32,832 nt of DNA from Stenotrophomonas cyclobalanopsidis. Its GTDB lineage: Bacteria; Pseudomonadota; Gammaproteobacteria; Xanthomonadales; Xanthomonadaceae. A program made the translations under genes and the position numbers. Within the stretch, counting starts at the first letter, position 1. Each line of letters starts with the position of its first letter. Where the stretch lies: NCBI RefSeq assembly GCF_008710035.1, contig NZ_VYKI01000037.1, positions 1-32,832 of the forward strand, read 5' to 3'. The notes below the pieces were generated by a model. That model was given only the letters and a program-made list of their open reading frames with translations. It did no database searches and had not been told where the DNA came from. Of the stretch, positions 1 through 6,492 are shown one piece after another.

Positions 1-59
1 GGTCGGAGAAATTGAACAGGTCACCAAGGTCGAGCAATTGCTGTTGGACGGCCACAAAA

Positions 60-89
60 AATCCGATGCCAGAAGACTGGCATCGGATT
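60..89 (-). terminator. Rho-independent terminator, T-run on the minus strand
   Basis: A perfect 13-bp stem (60-72 with 77-89) encloses a 4-nt loop. On the minus strand the stem is followed by an uninterrupted T-run (the A-run ending at 60 on the plus strand). The plus-strand side has only an interrupted T-rich tail. No convincing minus-strand gene lies to its right before the plus-strand regulator at 270. It may be a bidirectional terminator for a gene left of the window, or it may end a short unrecognised minus transcript. The rest of 1-269 shows no convincing coding sequence. Confidence 0.6.
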
Positions 90-243
90 CTGATTGGCCC
101 GGCTGCTTAAGTGAACAGCATTACGGCATTTGCCGGGCCTGTTGCGTTCTGACAAACCGGAACGCAGGGTGACTGCGCAGGTTGTCGTTTGCGGCATTGC
201 AAGAAATTGGATTCCGCTGCTGCAGGTGCGGTCCCAGGATGAC

Positions 244-262
244 GGTCCTGTCCAACAGGACC
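244..262 (+). promoter_or_regulatory. Perfect hairpin just before the response regulator start
   Basis: GGTCCTGT (244-251) and ACAGGACC (255-262) form a perfect 8-bp stem with a 3-nt loop, ending 7 nt before the ATG at 270. No Shine-Dalgarno sequence lies between the hairpin and the start codon. In RNA it could hinder or position ribosome entry, and in DNA it could be an operator. The function is not known. Confidence 0.4.
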
Positions 263-269
263 CGCCGCA

Positions 270-947
270 ATGTCACCTGCGCTTCCTCCCCTGCTTCCCG
301 ATCGGCCGCGCCGGCTGGCGTTGCTGGATCCGCATCCGGTCCTGCGGTTGGGCCTGGAAGTGCTGTTGAGCCAGCACAGCGGCGTGCAGGTCTGTGCCAG
401 CTTCGCCGACGACGCGCCCCTGCTCATGCTGCTGCAGCAGGACCCGCACGCGGTGGATCTGCTGGTGATCGATGCGTTGCCGCTGGGTGACCTCGGCGAT
501 GGCCTGGCCCTGCTGCGCGAACTGACGCAGGGCTGGCCGCGCCTGCCGGTACTGGTGCTGTCGGCCCACTGCAATGCCAGCACGGTGGCCACGGCGATGC
601 AGGCCGGTGCGCGTGGCTTCCTGTCCAAGGCGACGTCGCCGGACATGCTGCTGCGCGCGCTGGATACGGTGTCCCGCGGTGGCCGCTTCGTGCCGCCGGA
701 ACTGCGCACGCAGCTCAATCGTTCGCGCACGCGGCGCAGCCCCGCGCTGGCGCTGACCCCGCTCAGCCGGCGTGAACGCGAAGTGCTGCGGCTGGTGCTG
801 CAGGGCTGCAGCACTGGTGAAGTAGCGCGGCGCTTCCAGCGCTCGGCGAGCACCATCAGCACGCAGAAGAAAGCCGCCTACCAGAAGCTGGGCATCCACA
901 GCGATGGCGAGCTGTTCCGCATCCGCCATCTGCTTGAATGCGGGTGA
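270..947 (+). CDS. LuxR/NarL-family response regulator (orphan)
   Basis: The 225-residue protein has an N-terminal receiver domain (about residues 14-130) and a C-terminal LuxR-type helix-turn-helix (about 155-220). The HTH begins at the typical LTPLSRREREVLRLVLQG and includes the recognition-helix region STISTQKKAAYQKLG. The likely phosphoacceptor is Asp68 in the stretch LLVIDALPLGD. The conserved switch Ser (VLVLSAH) and Lys (GFLSKA) are present. The usual acidic pair near the N terminus is reduced to one Asp (LDPHP instead of the common DDHP), so phosphorylation may be altered. No histidine kinase is adjacent. The start is fixed by an in-frame stop at 240-242. The gene converges on the DUF6165 gene with only 9 bp between stops. 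A second regulator of the same type lies at 11143-11769. Target genes cannot be inferred. Confidence 0.88.
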   Translation: MSPALPPLLPDRPRRLALLDPHPVLRLGLEVLLSQHSGVQVCASFADDAPLLMLLQQDPHAVDLLVIDALPLGDLGDGLALLRELTQGWPRLPVLVLSAHCNASTVATAMQAGARGFLSKATSPDMLLRALDTVSRGGRFVPPELRTQLNRSRTRRSPALALTPLSRREREVLRLVLQGCSTGEVARRFQRSASTISTQKKAAYQKLGIHSDGELFRIRHLLECG

Positions 948-956
948 CGCAGGGAT

Positions 957-1346
957 TTACTCGCCCTGGTACTGCTTCTCTTCCACCAGCGCCGAGCCGG
1001 CCACGCGGTTGATCTCGTTCTTCACCACGATGCGCTCGCCATTGGTGCCGTAGACGCCGCGCGCCAGCTGGATGAACGCATCATCGAAGACCTGCGCCGC
1101 TTCCTTGTCGCGCAGCTGGTCCTGGATGTCCCACATGCGTTCGTTGATGGCCTTGAGCTGGGTGCGCAGCGCGCCCAGTGCCGGCTGCGCCTGCAGCTGC
1201 TGCTGCAGCAACGGCAGCAGGCCGTCCAGTTCGGTGCGTACGTTGGCCAGCTTGGCGGCATCGTCGATGCGCTCGGCCTTGATCTCGAGGATGGTGATCT
1301 TGTCGATCAGCTCGCCGATCGATACCGGGGTCAGGATGGCGTCCAC
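957..1346 (-). CDS. DUF6165 family protein
   Basis: This 129-residue soluble protein has no signal peptide or membrane segment. Its N-terminal pattern, ISIGELIDKITILEIKAERI-like, is typical of DUF6165, a conserved family of unknown function in Proteobacteria. The central part (residues 40-90) is Gln/Leu-rich and predicted helical. The start is GTG at 1346, preceded by AAGGAG (plus-strand 1353-1358) with 6-nt spacing, which favours this start over any further upstream. The gene is divergent from the porin-like gene at 1516. The biochemical role is unknown. Confidence 0.8.
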   Translation of the reverse strand: MDAILTPVSIGELIDKITILEIKAERIDDAAKLANVRTELDGLLPLLQQQLQAQPALGALRTQLKAINERMWDIQDQLRDKEAAQVFDDAFIQLARGVYGTNGERIVVKNEINRVAGSALVEEKQYQGE

Positions 1347-1515
1347 GCAGGGCTCCTTTTAACAGGGCGCCATGATACCCCGGCAACTGCCTGAGCCCGT
1401 TCGCTTTACGTTGAATTTGCGCGAACGCTGCAGCTGCGCCATCGATCCGTTACGGCCCCGCCGCCGACACTGCCGTCCCGGCGGCACGACCGCCTTGTAT
1501 GAGGAACATCACGCA

Positions 1516-2214
1516 GTGGACAGCAAGGGGATGAGCGCGGCCGTGGCCGCACTGGTGGCCGGCCTGCTCGGCATCGGCAGCGCGCAGGCGCAGGCGCAGG
1601 CCAGCGGCAACATGGCGGTGACCAGCGATTACGTGTGGCGCGGCAGCTCGCAGACCGGTGGCGACCCGGCGGTGCAGGCCGGGGCGAAGCTGGCGCTGCC
1701 GTCGGGCCTGTATGCCAGCGTGTGGGGGTCGAACGTGTCGTTCACCCCGGGCATCGGTGCGCGCAGTGAATTCGATCTGGTGGCCGGCTGGTCCGGTGCG
1801 CTGGCGCAGGACTGGAGCCTGGATGCCAACGTCACCCGCTACCTGTACCCGGGCACTGGCCGCGCGCTGGACTGGACCGAACTGGGTGCCACCTTCAGCT
1901 GGAAGCAGCGGGTGTGGCTGCAGCTGGCCCATTCCAGCGATGCCCTGGCCGGCGGCCATCGTGGCACCTACGCGCAGCTGGGCGGACGCCTGCCCTTGAA
2001 CGAGCGCTTCCGCCTGGAAGCGGCGGTCGGCCACTACTGGCTGGCCGACGCCCAGGGCCCGGACTACCTGCATGGCCAGCTCAGCGCCATCGCCACCCTG
2101 GCACCGGCGTGGGAACTGCGTGCCACAGTGCACGATACCGACAACGCCGCGCGCCGGCTGTTCCCCGGCAATGCCGGCGGGCGCTGGGAGCTGGCCCTGC
2201 AGGGCAGTTTCTAG
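1516..2214 (+). CDS. TorF-family putative porin, exported
   Basis: The protein has about 232 residues. I chose the GTG at 1516 because GAGGAA lies 9 nt upstream and the translation begins with a good signal peptide (hydrophobic AAVAALVAGLLGIGSAQA, probable cleavage after the Ala/Gln run near residue 27). The frame is open further upstream to an ATG at 1372, but that extension would bury the signal peptide. The mature protein starts with the pattern TSDYVWRGSSQTGGDPAVQ and continues with alternating Tyr/Trp/Gly-rich strands, ending in an aromatic residue (QGSF). This is typical of the TIGR02001/TorF putative porins, expected to form an outer-membrane beta-barrel. The substrate is unknown. Its stop overlaps the convergent MFS gene by 4 bp. 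Confidence 0.8.
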   Translation: MDSKGMSAAVAALVAGLLGIGSAQAQAQASGNMAVTSDYVWRGSSQTGGDPAVQAGAKLALPSGLYASVWGSNVSFTPGIGARSEFDLVAGWSGALAQDWSLDANVTRYLYPGTGRALDWTELGATFSWKQRVWLQLAHSSDALAGGHRGTYAQLGGRLPLNERFRLEAAVGHYWLADAQGPDYLHGQLSAIATLAPAWELRATVHDTDNAARRLFPGNAGGRWELALQGSF

Positions 2215-3404
2215 CGGTCGATGGCCGCCTGGCGCGCCCGCCACGCGCCGGGCAGCCACAGCAGCAGGGTCAGCACGGCCACCGCCGCGCCGGCCACGCA
2301 TACGCCGGTCCAGCCGAAGTGCTGGTAGACCTGCGCCGACAGCAACGACCCCAGCGAACCGCCGATGAAGTAGCCGGTCATGTAGCCGGCGTTGAGGCGG
2401 TTGCGTGCTTCCGGCTGCAGCGCATAGATCAGGTTCTGGTTGCTCACGTGCAGCAGCTGTGCGGCCAGGTCCAGCACCACCACGCCCACCAGCAGCGCCA
2501 GCAGCGAGTGCGCCGACAGGCCCAGCGGCAGCCACGACAGCAGCAGCATCACCAGCGCGATGGCGGTCGCACGGCCGGTCTGGCCACGGTCGGACATGCG
2601 CCCGGCCAGCCCCGCCGCCAGGGTGCCGGCGGCACCGACCAGGCCGAACAGGCCGATGGTGGCGTCGCTGTATTCGTACGGCGGCTGTGCCAGCAGGAAG
2701 GCCAGCGGGGTCCAGAAGATGGCGAACATGGCGAAGCTGCACGCGCCCAGCAGGGTGCGCTGGCGCAGCACCGGCTCCTGCACGAACAGCGTGCCGATTG
2801 AACGCAGCAGGGCGAAATAGCCCAGGCCGGCGGTGTGGTGGAAGCGCGGCAGCCCGCGCTGCAGGGCCAGTGCGGTCAGCACCAGCACGGCGGCGGCGAT
2901 GGCATAGACCAGGCGCCAGTCGCCCAGGCTGGACAGCAGGCCGGCCACGGTACGCGCCAGCAGGATGCCCAGCAGCAGCCCGCTCATCAGCGTGCCGACC
3001 ACGCGGCCGCGGTGCTCCGGCGCGGCCAGGGTGGCGGCGAACGGCACCAGCACCTGCGCCACCACTGAGAACAATCCGGTGATGGCCGTGCCCACCAGCA
3101 GCCAGGCCAGCGAAGGCGCACACGCGCTGATGACCAGTCCACTGGCCGAGAGCAGGCTCATCACCACGATCAGCCCCCGGCGCTCGAACAGGTCACCCAG
3201 TGGCACCAGCAGGATCAGGCCGGCGGCGTAGCTCAGCTGGGCAGCGGTCACCACAATTCCGATCTGGCCGAACGGCACGCCGAAGGTATCGGCGATGGTG
3301 TGCAGCAGTGGCTGCGCGTAGTAATTGCTGGCCACCGCCACGCCGGTGGCAACCGACATCAGCAGCACCTGCCAGCGGTGAAGGGGAGGGAGGGAGGGGC
3401 TCAC
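2211..3404 (-). CDS. MFS transporter (YnfM/drug-efflux type)
   Basis: This 397-residue inner-membrane protein has about 12 hydrophobic segments, the usual length and topology for a major facilitator superfamily exporter. The loop after segment 2 carries the MFS motif A-like sequence PLGDLFERRGLIV. The segment-5 region has GTLMSGLLLGILLARTVAGL, resembling the antiporter motif of efflux members. The start is GTG at 3404. The gene is divergent from the LysR regulator at 3517 across a 112-bp gap that contains an inverted repeat, so the regulator probably controls it. The substrate cannot be read from sequence. Sugar or drug export are both possible, drug export being the more common outcome in this subfamily. 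Confidence 0.88.
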   Translation of the reverse strand: MSPSLPPLHRWQVLLMSVATGVAVASNYYAQPLLHTIADTFGVPFGQIGIVVTAAQLSYAAGLILLVPLGDLFERRGLIVVMSLLSASGLVISACAPSLAWLLVGTAITGLFSVVAQVLVPFAATLAAPEHRGRVVGTLMSGLLLGILLARTVAGLLSSLGDWRLVYAIAAAVLVLTALALQRGLPRFHHTAGLGYFALLRSIGTLFVQEPVLRQRTLLGACSFAMFAIFWTPLAFLLAQPPYEYSDATIGLFGLVGAAGTLAAGLAGRMSDRGQTGRATAIALVMLLLSWLPLGLSAHSLLALLVGVVVLDLAAQLLHVSNQNLIYALQPEARNRLNAGYMTGYFIGGSLGSLLSAQVYQHFGWTGVCVAGAAVAVLTLLLWLPGAWRARQAAIDR

Positions 3405-3448
3405 GGGGCATTCCAGAACGTGGGGAGCACAGTGTCCTCCTGCTGCAT

Positions 3449-3470
3449 TGATGATGGAAATGAATCATCA
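3449..3470. promoter_or_regulatory. Inverted repeat, probable LysR-type operator
   Basis: TGATGAT (3449-3455) and ATCATCA (3464-3470) form a perfect 7-bp dyad with an 8-bp spacer in the 112-bp gap between the divergent MFS and LysR genes. LysR-type regulators usually bind interrupted dyads in such divergent gaps. The assignment is inferred from position and symmetry. Confidence 0.5.
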
Positions 3471-3516
3471 TCATTCTTGGCATCTGAAATCCAGATGGTA
3501 GCCAGGGGCGGCCCGC

Positions 3517-4404
3517 ATGAACCTCAAGCAGCTCGAATTTGCCGTTGCCCTGGCCGAAGAGGGCAATTTCACCCGTGCCGCCGCGCGCTGCCATGTGGTG
3601 CAGTCGGCGATGAGCCACCAGATCGCGCATCTGGAAGCAGAACTGGGTACGCCGCTGTTCGAACGCCTGCCACGGCAGGTGCGGATCACGCCGGCCGGCG
3701 AGGCGCTGCTGGTGCATGCACGGCAGGTGCTGGCCAGCCTGCGCCACCTGCGCGCCGACGTGGCGGCAGTGACCGGCGAGGTGCGCGGCACGCTGGCGAT
3801 CGGGCAGATCTCCTCGCTCACCGACATCGACGTGGTGGCCATCCTCGCCACCTTCCGCCAGGCCTACCCGCAGGTGGAATTCCAGCTGCGCGTGGACAAG
3901 AGCGAAACCCTGATCGCGCAGGTGCAGGCGCGTGAACTGGATGTCGCCCTGGTCGGGCTGGCACCGTCGGCCAGTCTGGATGGCGTCTGCCACCAGATGC
4001 TGCAGGAAGAGGACCTGGTGGCGGTGGTGGCGCCGACGCACCGGCTGGCCGGGCAGGCGGGGTTGCCGCTGGCCCTGCTGCAGGACGAGGCGCTGGTGGA
4101 TTTCGCGCGCGGTACCGGCGCGCGCCGGCAGACCGACGATGCATTCGCCGCGGCCGGCCTGCCGCATCAGGTGCGTTTCGAGGTCAACCAGATGGAGCTG
4201 ATCGAGCGCTTCGTCCGCCATGGGCTGGCGGTGGGCATCGTGCCGGTGCTGATCGCGCAGGGGTTCGAGGGGGTGGTGCGGATACCGCTGCAGCCCACCC
4301 CGACACGGCGCGTGCACCTGGCCTGGCAACGCCTGCCCACGCCGGCGGCGCGGGCCTTCGTCGAGGCCGTGCTCAGCCGCGCACGCGCAGGCTCAGCCCC
4401 TTGA
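3517..4404 (+). CDS. LysR-family transcriptional regulator
   Basis: The 295-residue protein has the standard LysR architecture. An N-terminal winged helix-turn-helix spans residues 1-60 (MNLKQLEFAVALAEEGNFTR, AAARCHVVQSAMSHQIAHLE, LGTPLFERLPRQVRITPAGE). It is followed by a linker helix and a periplasmic-binding-protein-like effector domain (about 90-290). It is divergent from the MFS gene and is likely its regulator, acting through the dyad at 3449-3470. The inducer is unknown. Its last 32 bp overlap the 3' end of the convergent DUF1456 gene. Confidence 0.92.
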   Translation: MNLKQLEFAVALAEEGNFTRAAARCHVVQSAMSHQIAHLEAELGTPLFERLPRQVRITPAGEALLVHARQVLASLRHLRADVAAVTGEVRGTLAIGQISSLTDIDVVAILATFRQAYPQVEFQLRVDKSETLIAQVQARELDVALVGLAPSASLDGVCHQMLQEEDLVAVVAPTHRLAGQAGLPLALLQDEALVDFARGTGARRQTDDAFAAAGLPHQVRFEVNQMELIERFVRHGLAVGIVPVLIAQGFEGVVRIPLQPTPTRRVHLAWQRLPTPAARAFVEAVLSRARAGSAP

Positions 4405-4840
4405 GGAAATTGCGCAGCATCTGGTCCAGGCAGCGCCGGTAATTGGTGTGGCCGGGCTGGCGGAACAGCGCGCCGAGCTCGGACTTGGACACCTTGAAGC
4501 CGACGCTGGCGAAGATCTCCATCAGGTCCACGTCGCGCAGCTGGAAGGCCACGCGCAGCTTCTTCAGCACCAGGTTGTTGTCGATGCGGGTTTCCACCGC
4601 GCGCAGCGGCTGGCTCTCGTCGCGGCCCCGCAGGTGCACGATCAGCCCATCCAGGAAGTGCGCCAGCGCGCCGTCGTTCATCGCTTCGAAGCCGGCCTCG
4701 TCGTCGCGCCGCAGCCAGGCCTTGACCTGCTCGGTATCGACCACGAAGGCGGGGTCGGCCATCTGGCACAGGGTCACCACGTGGTGGTCGCCCAGGTCCA
4801 GCGCGTAGCGCACGCTGCGCAGTACATCGTTGTTGATCAT
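4373..4840 (-). CDS. yehS: DUF1456 family protein (YehS-like)
   Basis: The 155-residue protein matches the usual DUF1456/YehS length. It contains two related helical units, one beginning NDVLRSVRYALDLGD (residues 3-17) and the other NNLVLKKLRVAFQLRD (about 87-102), the two-repeat layout typical of the family. The ATG at 4840 is the first start before these units; the frame is open much further upstream, but that sequence is antisense to other genes. It is a cytoplasmic protein of unknown function. It overlaps the end of the LysR gene by 32 bp in convergent orientation and is divergent from the exported protein at 4925. Confidence 0.85.
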   Translation of the reverse strand: MINNDVLRSVRYALDLGDHHVVTLCQMADPAFVVDTEQVKAWLRRDDEAGFEAMNDGALAHFLDGLIVHLRGRDESQPLRAVETRIDNNLVLKKLRVAFQLRDVDLMEIFASVGFKVSKSELGALFRQPGHTNYRRCLDQMLRNFLKGLSLRVRG

Positions 4841-4924
4841 GGCCCATTGTACCGGCCCGGCGTGCGTCACCGGACTGTCATCCCGCCGTAGCAAAGTGTG
4901 CTTACTTCCGCTGAGACTTCGCCG

Positions 4925-5401
4925 ATGCGCCGGTTCCTTCTGTCCGCCCTGCTGGTCGCCAGCAGCTTTGCCGCCACCGCCCAGGACCGCTTCGTGCCGG
5001 TCCAACAGCGCCTCAACGCGACCCAGCTGGCCGAAGTGGGGCTGAGCCCGGCACAGCTGCAGGCACTGAACCGGGTGCTCCGCGAGGCGGAAAGCGCAGC
5101 GCCGGCGGCAGCGATGCCCGCAGCACCCTTGCCCGCCAACGTTCCGGCCCCGGCCGCCATGCATCTGGGCCTGGAAGAGGGCCCGGTCACGGCACGGGTG
5201 GTGGGCGATGTCGCCGGCTGGGCGCCGGGCACCGTCTTCACCCTCGACAATGGCCAGCAGTGGCAGGTGATGAAGGGCCAGATGAAGCTGCGCAGGACCC
5301 TGCAGGCGCCGCAGATCGAAGTGATTCCGGGCATTGCCGGGCGCTGGTTCCTGCAGGTGGACGAAGACCTGCCCAAGGCACGGGTGTTCCGCCTGCGCTG
5401 A
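4925..5401 (+). CDS. Exported hypothetical protein
   Basis: The protein has about 158 residues from the ATG at 4925, which directly begins a signal peptide (MRRFLLSALLVASSFAATAQ, probable cleavage before DRFV). An in-frame GTG lies at 4898 but would weaken the signal. The mature part has a helical segment (residues 30-60), an Ala/Pro-rich linker (about 60-80), and a C-terminal beta-rich region (about 85-158) with TVFTLDNGQQWQVMKGQMKL and GRWFLQVDE. That C-terminal pattern recurs in uncharacterised exported proteins of xanthomonads. It probably acts in the periplasm. I do not recognise a function. Confidence 0.75.
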   Translation: MRRFLLSALLVASSFAATAQDRFVPVQQRLNATQLAEVGLSPAQLQALNRVLREAESAAPAAAMPAAPLPANVPAPAAMHLGLEEGPVTARVVGDVAGWAPGTVFTLDNGQQWQVMKGQMKLRRTLQAPQIEVIPGIAGRWFLQVDEDLPKARVFRLR

Positions 5402-5421
5402 ACCCTGGCGGGGCCCAGGCC

Positions 5422-5462
5422 GGGGTCGGATCCCTTTTGCCACAGCAAAGGGCTCTGACCCC
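5422..5462. repeat. Intergenic inverted repeat, copy 1
   Basis: A 41-bp imperfect palindrome with outer arms GGGGTC and GACCCC, and inner arms CCCTTTTGC and GCAAAGGG. A related element occurs at 16122-16160, sharing GGGGTCGGATCCC at the left and GGGCTCTG plus CCCC at the right. It differs from the GTAG-type SMAG elements. It follows the exported-protein gene and could act as a transcription terminator for it. Confidence 0.6.
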
Positions 5463-5551
5463 CAAGCCCGGCCATCCCGGCCTGATCGAGCAACGCAGCC
5501 ACCGGCCGACGGTGCCAGAATGGGGGTCTGGTTCCCCACGGAGTTGTCTGC

Positions 5552-6304
5552 ATGACCCGCACCGTCCTGATTACCGGCGCCACCTCCGGCTTCGGCGCCG
5601 CCGCCGTCCATCGCTTCGCCCAGGCCGGGTGGAAAGTGATCGCCACCGGTCGTCGTGGCGAACGCCTGCAGCCGCTGGTCGACCGCTATGGCAAGGACGT
5701 GGTGCACGCTGCCGTGTTCGATGTGCGTGACCCGGTGGCGATGGAAGCCGCCCTGCTGGCACTGCCGCCGGCCTTCGGTGACATCGATCTGCTGGTGAAC
5801 AACGCCGGCCTGGCCCAGGGCACCGCGCCGGCGCAGAGCGCCAAGCTGTCGGACTGGACCACCATGATCGACACCAACATCACCGCCCTGGTGACCCTGA
5901 CCCATCGCCTGCTGCCGCTGCTGGTCGAGCGCAAGGGCGCGATCATCAACATCTCCTCGGTGGCTGGCGTGTACCCGTACCCGGGCGGCAACGCCTATGG
6001 CGGCACCAAGGCCTTCGTCAGCCAGTTCTCGCTGGGCCTGCGCTCGGACCTGCACGGCACCGGCGTGCGCGTGACCACGATCGAGCCGGGCATGGCCGAA
6101 ACCGAATTCACCGTGGTCCGCACCCACGGTGACCAGGCCGCCTCGGACAAGCTCTACACCGGCGCCAACCCGATGACCGCCGAAGACATCGCCGAGCAGA
6201 TCTTCTGGGTGGCCACGCTGCCGCCGCACCTGAACATCAATCGCCTCGAACTGATGCCGGTCAGCCAGTCGTTCGCCGGTTTCCAGGTCGCCCGCGAAGG
6301 CTGA
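5552..6304 (+). CDS. ydfG: YdfG-like SDR oxidoreductase (3-hydroxy acid/serine dehydrogenase)
   Basis: The 250-residue protein is a classical short-chain dehydrogenase. It has the Rossmann motif TGATSGFG (residues 8-15), an ATGRR stretch (31-35) that suggests NADP preference, NNAG (83-86), and a catalytic Ser-Tyr-Lys set in INISSVAG (Ser135/136) and YGGTK (Tyr149, Lys153). The C-terminal region (LPPHLNINRLELMPVSQSFA) closely resembles E. coli YdfG, an NADP-dependent dehydrogenase of L-allo-threonine, L-serine and 3-hydroxy acids such as malonic semialdehyde derivatives. It is cytoplasmic. The ATG at 5552 is preceded by GGAG with about 8-nt spacing. It appears to be a single-gene unit ended by the SMAG array and terminator downstream. 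Confidence 0.88.
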   Translation: MTRTVLITGATSGFGAAAVHRFAQAGWKVIATGRRGERLQPLVDRYGKDVVHAAVFDVRDPVAMEAALLALPPAFGDIDLLVNNAGLAQGTAPAQSAKLSDWTTMIDTNITALVTLTHRLLPLLVERKGAIINISSVAGVYPYPGGNAYGGTKAFVSQFSLGLRSDLHGTGVRVTTIEPGMAETEFTVVRTHGDQAASDKLYTGANPMTAEDIAEQIFWVATLPPHLNINRLELMPVSQSFAGFQVAREG

Positions 6305-6323
6305 CCGGGGGCGCATCGCTTTT

Positions 6324-6454
6324 GTAGAGTCGAGCTTGCTCGACTGCCGTTCGCCTCCGGTAGAGTCGAGCTTGCTCGACTGTTGTTCGCCTTCGGTAGA
6401 GTCGAGCTTGCTCGACTGTTGTTCTACCTCCAGTCGAGCATGGCTCGACTCTAC
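6324..6454. repeat. SMAG (GTAG-type) REP array, four elements
   Basis: Three direct copies of a 22-bp palindromic element starting GTAGAGTCGAGC occur at 6324-6345, 6360-6381 and 6396-6417, with an exact 36-bp period. A fourth, inverted and slightly variant element (ending CTCTAC) lies at 6432-6454. Each element can fold into a short hairpin (AGTCGAGC with GCTCGACT). They match the SMAG class of short palindromic repeats described in S. maltophilia, thought to be spread by REP-associated transposases. The array lies between convergent genes, just before a terminator. Confidence 0.88.
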
Positions 6455-6460
6455 AGAAAC

Positions 6461-6490
6461 GAAAAAGCCGGGCAATGCCCGGCTTTTTTC
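6461..6490. terminator. Bidirectional rho-independent terminator
   Basis: GCCGGGC (6467-6473) and GCCCGGC (6477-6483) form a perfect stem with a 3-nt loop. An A-run precedes it and a T-run follows it, so it works on both strands. It ends the YdfG-like gene (+) and, from the other side, the SPOR gene (-), whose stop is at 6493. Confidence 0.9.
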
Positions 6491-6492
6491 AT

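Noticed and set aside
2..172. Short open plus-strand frame entering from the left edge, ending at 170-172
   Set aside because: It runs through the terminator hairpin at 60-89 and ends in Cys-rich sequence without similarity to a known family, so it is more likely non-coding.
6324..6454. CRISPR array
   Set aside because: The units are short palindromes with near-identical spacers and a terminal inverted copy, and no cas genes are present. It fits SMAG-type REP elements.
4841..6475. Long open frame on the minus strand continuing upstream of the DUF1456 gene
   Set aside because: It runs antisense through the exported protein, the YdfG-like gene and the SMAG array. The translation is low-complexity and shows no family similarity; the DUF1456 protein begins at 4840.
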